Shown here in pieces: positions 57,762 to 64,000 of a stretch of 64,000 bases of DNA. The stretch covers positions 124,001 through 188,000 of the forward strand of contig DAISKD010000002.1 in assembly GCA_036821185.1 (NCBI GenBank), in the 5' to 3' direction. Position 1 is the first letter of the stretch. Each line of letters starts with the position of its first letter. Made by a program: the position numbers and the translations under genes. Under the pieces are notes generated by a model. The model ran no database searches and was not told where the DNA came from. It worked only from the letters and a program-made list of their open reading frames with translations. The stretch is from CALJTV01 sp036821185. Lineage in GTDB: Bacteria; Chloroflexota; Dehalococcoidia; GIF9; UBA5629.

Positions 57762-59032
57762 GCGTGGAAGTTGTCTCCCTACCTTTTGCTGAGGTGGGAC
57801 AGAAGTTGCAATCCTTAATTGACCGAAAGCAGCTCGCCTCTCTGGAAGCATGTGTCCGCTGTGGCATCTGCACCGAGAGCTGTCATTACTACCGCTCCGA
57901 ACCGAAACTGGAACATACCCCCTTCTACCGTGCTGAGCAACTGCGCAAGATATACAGGTATCTCCTCAGTCCGACGGCGCGGTACTTCCGAAGCCGGGAT
58001 GACTTAGGATCAACATCCGCTGCTGAGCTGTTGCGTAGACTTGCCGAGATAGCTTTTTCCACTTGTACGCTGTGCCAGAGGTGCACCCTTGACTGTCCTT
58101 TCAGCGTGGATACCGCAGATATCATGCGGGTTACCAGGGCGCTGGCTACTGCCAGCGGCAGTGCACCGCAGATGCTCGTAGAACTGGCAGATGCTGCCAT
58201 CGCCAAAGGGGAGAATATTGAGTTTTTCAAAGAATTCTACCTTGACCAGGTGAAGGAGCTGGAAAAACAGGTGCAGGACTACCTCGGTAGCTCCAGGGCC
58301 CAAATACCGGTGGAAAGAGAGGGCGCACGGATTCTTTACGTACCACTTTCGGGTGCGCATACTATCGTGCCACAGGCGATCCTGTTCAATCTGGCTGAGG
58401 AATCGTGGACATTGAGCCTGTTCGAGACATCGAACTACGCCTACTTCTTGGCTGATACAGCTAGGGCCAGTCGGATCGCACAGCGGGTTATCGCCGAGGC
58501 GGAGCGGCTAAGAGTTGCGGACGTGGTCGTTACGGAGTGCGGGCATGGCTATCCGGTGATGCGGTGGGAGGTGGCGCGCTGGTTGGGACAGCGACCACCT
58601 TTCCGTGTACGCAGCATCATTGAGGTGCTGGACGAGTATTTACAGATAGGTGCTCTCCATAGAGACCTGAGAAGGTATAGTGTTCCTATCACCTATCACG
58701 ATTCCTGCAATCTGGGACGTAAAGGCGGCCTGTTCGAAGAACCACGTCGCATAATCAGGACGGTCAGCAGTGATTTCCGCGAACTGACCCCTAACCGCAT
58801 ATACAGCTTCTGTTGTGGTGCTGGAAGTGGGCTGGTAGCTGTACCAGAACGGACCGATATCCGCCTCAGAGCGGGGAAGCTTAAGGCGGAACAGATACGT
58901 CGCACTGGCGCCAAAATCGTGGTCACATCCTGCGACAACTGCCGTCACCAGATCGGGGAATTGAGCGAGCACTACGGGCTCGGTATCGAGGTCACCAGTC
59001 TCTCAGAGCTTGTTGTAAAGGCGTTAGTATGA
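57758..59032 (+). CDS. DsrK/HdrD-like Fe-S protein with CCG domain
   Basis: A 424-residue protein. Two 4Fe-4S motifs are CVRCGICTESC (Cys32/35/38/42) and CTLCQRCTLDC (Cys103/106/109/113). The C-terminal half has the CCG-type set DSCNLGR, FCCGAGSG and TSCDNC that binds a non-cubane cluster in HdrB/D and DsrK. The first CCG half is degenerate (only TECGHGY). Such proteins reduce disulfides or trisulfides with electrons from the membrane subunit. The partner here could be the TusA/DsrE2 persulfide pair rather than DsrC, which is not present in the window. Confidence 0.9.
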   Translation: MSVEVVSLPFAEVGQKLQSLIDRKQLASLEACVRCGICTESCHYYRSEPKLEHTPFYRAEQLRKIYRYLLSPTARYFRSRDDLGSTSAAELLRRLAEIAFSTCTLCQRCTLDCPFSVDTADIMRVTRALATASGSAPQMLVELADAAIAKGENIEFFKEFYLDQVKELEKQVQDYLGSSRAQIPVEREGARILYVPLSGAHTIVPQAILFNLAEESWTLSLFETSNYAYFLADTARASRIAQRVIAEAERLRVADVVVTECGHGYPVMRWEVARWLGQRPPFRVRSIIEVLDEYLQIGALHRDLRRYSVPITYHDSCNLGRKGGLFEEPRRIIRTVSSDFRELTPNRIYSFCCGAGSGLVAVPERTDIRLRAGKLKAEQIRRTGAKIVVTSCDNCRHQIGELSEHYGLGIEVTSLSELVVKALV

Positions 59033-59053
59033 CTTCGGTCGATCATACACATG

Positions 59054-59082
59054 TTGAAAAGGCCTGGTTATTATGCTAGACT
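59054..59082 (+). promoter_or_regulatory. Promoter upstream of the MFS gene
   Basis: TTGAAA (59054-59059), 17-bp spacer, TAGACT (59077-59082). It lies just after the dsrK-like gene and gives a leader of about 104 nt that contains the hairpin at 59152-59168. Confidence 0.55.
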
Positions 59083-59151
59083 TCCCACCATGGGGCGGGG
59101 CGGTAGGGTCTAGGTAAAGCGCTCGGCGCTGTTCCGGTAGGGAGAGTGGAG

Positions 59152-59180
59152 AGGCGAGGAAATCGCCTTTTTTGTTTTTT
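59152..59180 (+). terminator. Rho-independent terminator-like hairpin in the MFS leader
   Basis: AGGCGA-GGAAA-TCGCCT (59152-59168) followed by a T-rich tract to 59180. It ends only 12 nt before the MFS start codon, so it can serve as the dsrK-like operon's terminator and also as an attenuator for the transporter. Confidence 0.7.
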
Positions 59181-59192
59181 TACGGGAGTGGC

Positions 59193-60488
59193 ATGGTTCG
59201 GAAAGCAGGCAAGGTGTTCTATGGCTGGTGGATGGTAGCTGCCGGGTCGGTGCTGTGTATGTTCGGCTATGGTAGCTACTTTTACTCTTATGGCGCCCTT
59301 TTTAACCCTATCTCTCACGAGTTTGGTTGGTCACGGGCTACCACCTCCGTTGCCTTTTCTCTGTCCCGCCTCGAGGGCGGTATCCAGGGACTGATAACCG
59401 GTCCTCTTACAGACAAGTATGGTCCCCGCGCTATGGTTATCGCCGGTTGGATGATGGCGGCCATCGGCTTTGTCCTGATGTACTATATGCACAGCTTCTG
59501 GATGTTCATCCTGAGTTACACAGTCTTCGTCTCCTTGGGTATGGGTACCGGGCTATACCTGCCGTTGCAGACCGCTGTGGCCAGATGGTTCAGCGAAAAA
59601 AGGGGACTGGCGATGGGGATACTGACCGCCGGCGCAGCACTCGGCGGGTCAGCTATCGTGCCCGGCGTTGCCTGGCTGATCACTAATTATGGTTGGCGGG
59701 TATCGGTACTGGTGCTGACGGCGGCTACCGCCGTCCTCGGCCTGGGGCTTGGCGCTGTGTTAAAGCCCCATGGTCCGGAGCGGTACGGACTTGCTCCCGA
59801 CGGTAAAAAGCACCCGCCTGCTGAGGCTGCAAGCTCATCTCGCCAGGAGGGTAAACAGCCCCACGCTGATGCCGGGGAGGGGCTGACGCTGAAGGAAGCT
59901 ATGAATACCAGGGCTTTCTGGCTGATGGTACTAGCTTTCACTTTCTCCCACACCGCGCTCAGCGCCATTGTGGTGCACCAGATACCATTCTTGGAGGACA
60001 TGGGCATTTCCAAGGTGTTGGCGGCTACGGCGCTGGGCATGATGACCTTGATAAGCGTCCCCGGCAGGATCTCAGGCGGCTGGCTTGCCGATAAGGTGGA
60101 TGTCAGACGCCTGTACTTCGCCTCCAGTTTGGTGCAGGCCCTGGGGCTTTTCTTTCTGGCTAAGGCGACGAACATGGCGTGGATCTGGGCGTTCGTCATC
60201 GTATATGGGACCGGCATGGGGCTGCGCCTTCCCCTGGAGCCGATGCTCCGGGCGCAGTTCTTTGGCTACAAAGCATTTGGTGCCATCATGGGCTATATAA
60301 ACGCCTTCGCTGTGTTCGGTTCCTTTGCCGGACCCTATTTTGCTGGCTGGATATTCGATACCACCGGCAGCTACATAACCGCGTTCCTCACCTTCGCTGC
60401 CATGATGGTGATGGCTGCCGTTGTCATTCTGGTGCTTAAGCCACCCGTTAAGCAGGACAAGGCGGGAGCCACTGGTGCTGCCCATTGA
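59193..60488 (+). CDS. MFS transporter (oxalate/formate-antiporter or monocarboxylate-type)
   Basis: A 431-residue permease with 12 membrane segments. FYGWWMVAAGSVLCMFGYGS at the N-terminus, GPLTDKYGPRAMVIAGWM between segments 2 and 3, the central loop of about 40 polar residues (RQEGKQPHADAGEGLTLKEA) and the second-half motif GGWLADKVDVRRL match the MFS group found in Dehalococcoidia and other anaerobes. ATG 59193 is preceded by GGGAG; TTG 59172 lies inside the T-tract and is unlikely. Substrate not predictable. Confidence 0.9.
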   Translation: MVRKAGKVFYGWWMVAAGSVLCMFGYGSYFYSYGALFNPISHEFGWSRATTSVAFSLSRLEGGIQGLITGPLTDKYGPRAMVIAGWMMAAIGFVLMYYMHSFWMFILSYTVFVSLGMGTGLYLPLQTAVARWFSEKRGLAMGILTAGAALGGSAIVPGVAWLITNYGWRVSVLVLTAATAVLGLGLGAVLKPHGPERYGLAPDGKKHPPAEAASSSRQEGKQPHADAGEGLTLKEAMNTRAFWLMVLAFTFSHTALSAIVVHQIPFLEDMGISKVLAATALGMMTLISVPGRISGGWLADKVDVRRLYFASSLVQALGLFFLAKATNMAWIWAFVIVYGTGMGLRLPLEPMLRAQFFGYKAFGAIMGYINAFAVFGSFAGPYFAGWIFDTTGSYITAFLTFAAMMVMAAVVILVLKPPVKQDKAGATGAAH

Positions 60489-60503
60489 ACACCGACCGGA
60501 AAT

Positions 60504-60532
60504 TTGTCAAAAACCTCTGCAGGGGCTAATAT
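60504..60532 (+). promoter_or_regulatory. Promoter of the second stress protein
   Basis: TTGTCA (60504-60509), 17-bp spacer, TAATAT (60527-60532). The leader to GTG 60593 is about 53 nt. Confidence 0.6.
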
Positions 60533-60592
60533 ATTTCCAAGCAGATTTTCCTCTGAAAAAGAGCATGCCGATTAATGACAGGAGGTATGGAG

Positions 60593-61459
60593 GTGTACCG
60601 GAGGCTACTTGTACCGCTCGATGGCTCGGAACTGGCTGAGCAGGCCTTACCCTATGTGCTAAAAATTTCCCGGGGCTTTGACAGCGAGGCTGTCCTGCTC
60701 ACGATCTGCCCACCGGGGGACCCACTGAAGCACGTGCTGGTAGAATATCTGGAGAAAAAAGCTGAAGGTCTCAGAGCCTCAAATGTCGAAGTGCGGACTC
60801 TGTGCATCGAGGGCGAGCCGGCCAGCTCGATACTCGACTTTGCTCTGGGGAACCAAGTTGACCTCATCTTGATTTCCACCCATGGTAAAGGTGGACTCAG
60901 CCGCTGGGCGCTAGGTAGCATTGCCACCAAGGTGGTGCAGAGGTCGCATACTCCCGTTTTTTTGGTGCGCTCCAGCGAGCGGGCTGAAACCGCAGTGAAG
61001 CTGGAAAAGATACTGGCCACGCTGGACGGTTCCCAGTTCGCCGAAGCCATCCTTCCTCACGCGGAGGCGTTCGCCAGAGCTATGGGTGGTGAGGTCGTGC
61101 TGCTACAGGTTATCGAGCCGGTGAAAGTGCCCCAGCTGACCATGTCTGAGGACTGGGCGAAGGCGGAGAAAGACCTGGCGGACAAGCTCCAGAGGGAAGC
61201 TGAGCGTTATCTGAACCGCAGGAAGACACTCTTGGAGGAAAAAAGAATAAAGGTCACCACCAAGCTGTTGCAGGACAGGCCTGCCGAGGCGATACTGAGG
61301 TATGCCAGCGAGAGCGATGTAGACCTGATTGCCCTGACCACGCACGGGTTCTCCGGGATCACCAAGTGGGCCTATGGCAGCGTCGCCTCCAGAGTGGTCG
61401 AAGCCTCTACCAAGCCAGTGTTACTTGTCCGCCCGCCACTGCCGGCAGCGAAAGACTGA
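60593..61459 (+). CDS. Tandem universal stress protein (UspA)
   Basis: A 288-residue two-domain Usp: LLVPLDGSELAEQALPYV / ILATLDGSQFAEAILPHA starts, and ATP-site ends STHGKGGLSRWALGSIATK and TTHGFSGITKWAYGSVASR. GTG 60593 follows AGGAGG by 7 nt; ATG 60587 is too close to the site. The P-type ATPase gene follows after 20 bp, and the two are likely one transcript. Confidence 0.92.
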   Translation: MYRRLLVPLDGSELAEQALPYVLKISRGFDSEAVLLTICPPGDPLKHVLVEYLEKKAEGLRASNVEVRTLCIEGEPASSILDFALGNQVDLILISTHGKGGLSRWALGSIATKVVQRSHTPVFLVRSSERAETAVKLEKILATLDGSQFAEAILPHAEAFARAMGGEVVLLQVIEPVKVPQLTMSEDWAKAEKDLADKLQREAERYLNRRKTLLEEKRIKVTTKLLQDRPAEAILRYASESDVDLIALTTHGFSGITKWAYGSVASRVVEASTKPVLLVRPPLPAAKD

Positions 61460-61479
61460 GCGGTGGACGAAAAAGTACC

Positions 61480-64000
61480 GTGGAGCTGAGAAACGACTGG
61501 CACAACCTTACGGCTGACGAGGTGCTCCACCGGCTGGGCTCGCGGCGCCACGGGCTCAGCGACGCCGAGGTTAAGGAGAGACTGCGGCAGCACGGTGCCA
61601 ACGAGCTGAGACGGCGCAAAAAGACCTCGCCGGCGGTGCTTTTCTTTAGGCAGTTCCTCAGCCCGCTAATATACATACTGCTGACGGCGGCTATTATCTC
61701 TTTAGTCACCCATCACTATATCGACGCCTATGTAATCTTTGGTATCCTTCTTGCCAATGCCACCATCGGGTTCATCCAGGAGGGGCGTGCCGAGCGGGCC
61801 ATGGAGGCGCTCCTGCAAATGGCGGCACCAAGGGCAAAGGTGAGGCGGGACGGCGTGGTGAAGCAGGTCCCGGCGCGAGAGATAGTGCCCGGGGACATCG
61901 TTTTGCTCGATATCGGCGACAGGGTACCCGCAGATGCCCGGTTGATTGAGTGTTCCAACCTTAAAGTAGACGAGGCAATCCTCACCGGTGAGTCCATGCC
62001 AGTGGACAAACATACCCAGCCCCTGCACAGCAAAGTGGCTCTAGCTGACAGGAAGAACATAGTCCACATGAACACCGTGGTGACCTACGGCCGGGCTACG
62101 GCTGTGGTCGTCGCCACCGGTATGTCCACTGCCATCGGCACCATTGCGGGCACGCTTGAGGAGATTGAGCCGGAAAAGACGCCGTTGCAACAAAGCATAA
62201 GCCGCCTGGGACGCTTCATCATTATACTGGTGCTCAGTGCACTCATCATCCTGTTCGTGGAAGGTATCATCAGAGGGATTGACTGGACGGAGATGTTCTT
62301 CCTCGCCGTTGCTGCCGGGGTGTCGGCAATTCCTGAAGGACTGCCGGCGGTGGTCACCGTGGTCCTGGCGCTGGGTATGCAGGCGATGGCGCGGCGCAAT
62401 GCCATAGTCCGTAGACTGGTGGCTGTGGAGACGCTGGGCTCAGCCACGGTTGTCTGTTCCGACAAGACGGGCACACTGACGCTGAACCAGATGACGGTGC
62501 AGCGCATATACTGCGGCGGGAGATGGGTCGAGGTCAGCGGTGAAGGTTATGTGCCTAAAGGCGAGTTCAGGCAGGACGGCAGAGCCATTTCACCGGGCGA
62601 CTTTCCAGCGCTTGTTATGCACCTTAAGATCGGGGCACTGTGCAACGATGCCCTGTTGTCCAGGGAGGGCGAAGAAGAGTGCTGTAGCATCATCGGCGAC
62701 CCAACTGAGGGGGCGTTGCTGGTGGTTGCTGCCAAGGCGGGGCTGGACAAGGAAGAACTGGAAACGAGGCAGCCCCGCCTCGATGAAATACCGTTTCAAA
62801 GTGAGAAACAGTACATGGTCACCGTCCACCCCGATGGCGGCGGCAAGATAGCCTTTGTCAAAGGGGCGCCGGAAAAATTGCTCTCCATGAGCGCTGTCAT
62901 CCTCACTGAACAGGGCAACGAGGTGCCGCTGGATCAGGAGCACGTTGACGCCATCAGGCAAGCCCAGGAGACGATGGCACAGCAGGCCCTGAGGGTTATC
63001 GGCACTGCTTATGCCAGGCTCCCCGTCGAGGCGGTGGAGCTCACCGAAAGCACGGTGGCGGGGAGACTGGTGTTTGTGGGGCTTTCAGGGATGGCTGACC
63101 CGCCGCGCCATGAAGCCAAGGAGGCCGTCAGACTGTGCCACCAGGCGGGGATACAGGTAAAGATGATAACCGGAGACCACAAACTGACTGCCGAGGCCAT
63201 CGCCCGTCAGCTCGGGCTCGGCGAGGGCAGGACGGTCACCGGCGCCGAGCTTCAGGCGATGGACGATGACACGCTTGCCCGGGAGATAGAAAACATCTCC
63301 GTGTTTGCTCGCATTGAACCTATCCAGAAGTTAAGGATAGTCAGAGCGCTGAAAAGCCGCGGGCATGTGGTTGCCATGACCGGGGACGGCGTTAACGATG
63401 CGCCGGCGCTTAAGGCGGCGGACATAGGTGTAGCCATGGGGATCACCGGTACCGATGTCTCCAAAGAGGCGAGCGACATAGTGCTGGCTGACGACAACTT
63501 CGCCTCGGTGGTGGCGGCTGTGGAGGAGGGGCGCAGCATTTTCAACCGCTTGCGCAACGTGGTCTTCTATCTATTGAGCTCCAACTTTGGCGAGCTATTG
63601 GGCCTGATCCTCTGTGTCCTCTTAATAGGCAAAGCGCCCTTGCTAGCGCTCCAGATAATCTGGATAAACCTGGTCACGGATGGCGCCGCTGCCATCCCTC
63701 TGGGTATGGAGGGGAAGGTGGGCGATGAACTCAAACAGCCGCCGCGCCACCCCAGGGTCGGCCTCCTTTTCCCCGGGCTGCTGCTTCGGGTCACCTTTCT
63801 GGCTACCTTGATGAGCCTGGGGATATTCTTCGTCTTCTCCTGGGCGCAGGTGAGGATGGACCTTGGTGCGGCGCGTACAGTCACTTTCTGTGCTGTTGCC
63901 GTCATGGAATGGTTCAAGGCATTTCTTGCCCGCTCGGACGAACACACTGCTTTCGAACTTGGTATCCGCCGCAACCGCTGGTTGCCGGTTACCATTGGCG
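61480..64000 (+). CDS. P2-type cation-transporting ATPase (3' end outside window)
   Basis: At least 840 residues; the stop is beyond the window. N-terminal cation-ATPase domain (LTADEVLHRLGSRRHGLSD), actuator LTGES, M4 motif AAGVSAIPEGLPAVVTVVLA, phosphorylation motif SDKTGTLTLNQ (Asp328), KGAPEK, TGD and the hinge GDGVNDAPALKAADIGVAMG are in place. The PEGLP wording is that of Ca2+/Na+-type P2 ATPases. GTG 61480 is the chosen start; no strong ribosome binding site is seen. It follows the stress protein on the same strand. Confidence 0.93.
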   Translation, partial: MELRNDWHNLTADEVLHRLGSRRHGLSDAEVKERLRQHGANELRRRKKTSPAVLFFRQFLSPLIYILLTAAIISLVTHHYIDAYVIFGILLANATIGFIQEGRAERAMEALLQMAAPRAKVRRDGVVKQVPAREIVPGDIVLLDIGDRVPADARLIECSNLKVDEAILTGESMPVDKHTQPLHSKVALADRKNIVHMNTVVTYGRATAVVVATGMSTAIGTIAGTLEEIEPEKTPLQQSISRLGRFIIILVLSALIILFVEGIIRGIDWTEMFFLAVAAGVSAIPEGLPAVVTVVLALGMQAMARRNAIVRRLVAVETLGSATVVCSDKTGTLTLNQMTVQRIYCGGRWVEVSGEGYVPKGEFRQDGRAISPGDFPALVMHLKIGALCNDALLSREGEEECCSIIGDPTEGALLVVAAKAGLDKEELETRQPRLDEIPFQSEKQYMVTVHPDGGGKIAFVKGAPEKLLSMSAVILTEQGNEVPLDQEHVDAIRQAQETMAQQALRVIGTAYARLPVEAVELTESTVAGRLVFVGLSGMADPPRHEAKEAVRLCHQAGIQVKMITGDHKLTAEAIARQLGLGEGRTVTGAELQAMDDDTLAREIENISVFARIEPIQKLRIVRALKSRGHVVAMTGDGVNDAPALKAADIGVAMGITGTDVSKEASDIVLADDNFASVVAAVEEGRSIFNRLRNVVFYLLSSNFGELLGLILCVLLIGKAPLLALQIIWINLVTDGAAAIPLGMEGKVGDELKQPPRHPRVGLLFPGLLLRVTFLATLMSLGIFFVFSWAQVRMDLGAARTVTFCAVAVMEWFKAFLARSDEHTAFELGIRRNRWLPVTIG

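Overview
The window looks like chromosomal DNA from a Chloroflexota bacterium, most probably a member of the class Dehalococcoidia. This is an inference from gene content and order: fmt<>dnaA-obg-nadD><gyrB, rpsO-pnp-dapB-asd-dapA, a proposed homoserine kinase beside aspartokinase, myo-inositol-phosphate synthase with a PimA-like glycosyltransferase, and a GerW/DUF2953 pair. There is no rRNA, no CRISPR array, no transposase and no phage gene. One tRNA (Pro, CGG) is present. The DNA is G+C rich and densely coding, with many 4-base start/stop overlaps and overlapping convergent ends.

Layout. 1-5.5 kb: end of a hybrid histidine kinase, a Fur-family regulator with an overlapping membrane protein, then ftsY-lgt. 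5.5-9.7 kb: recJ, mtaB and a PAC2-family protein. 9.8-15.6 kb: a lipid kinase, a GerW-like/DUF2953/GerW cluster, a DnaJ-like protein, hydrolases and a phosphodiesterase. 15.6-22.5 kb: a minus-strand block with lon, hsp20, marC, gyrA and a TPR protein. 22.6-28 kb: a NifU-like protein, an ApgM-like/lysC pair, tRNA-Pro, mazG, a zinc peptidase and fmt. 28-33.4 kb: dnaA, a candidate replication origin, obg, nadD and gyrB. 33.6-36.6 kb: an unfamiliar ferredoxin-type cluster and a hydrolase. 36.8-40 kb: a second, paralogous hybrid kinase. 40-43.4 kb: dnaX-ybaB-recR-recO repair and replication genes. 43.5-48.8 kb: rpsO-pnp-dapB-asd-dapA. 49-53.4 kb: ino1, PimA-like glycosyltransferase, CDP-alcohol phosphatidyltransferase, a small membrane protein and purA. 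53.5-56 kb: a stress protein, a PHP phosphoesterase and a gene-poor stretch with micro-ORFs. 56-59 kb: a sulfur-carrier/redox operon (ArsR, DsrE2, TusA, DsrM-like, DsrK-like). 59-64 kb: an MFS transporter with a structured leader, a second tandem stress protein and a truncated P-type ATPase.

Most interesting points. (1) The operon at 56.0-59.0 kb joins two sulfur carriers to a DsrMK-like membrane/Fe-S pair under an ArsR regulator that has an AT-rich operator, without any dsrAB or dsrC nearby. (2) The ino1-pimA-like-phosphatidyltransferase operon suggests inositol phospholipid synthesis. (3) Five operon-leading genes (fur-like, mtaB, fmt, dnaA, dnaX) have promoters placed so that the transcript should start at or within about 4 nt of the start codon. 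(4) The Obg protein has a broken G3 motif and lacks the C-terminal domain. (5) A 61-codon lipoprotein-like frame at 55.3-55.45 kb has a perfect ribosome binding site but AAG where its ATG should be. All functions are read from sequence motifs and context only; no database search was run.
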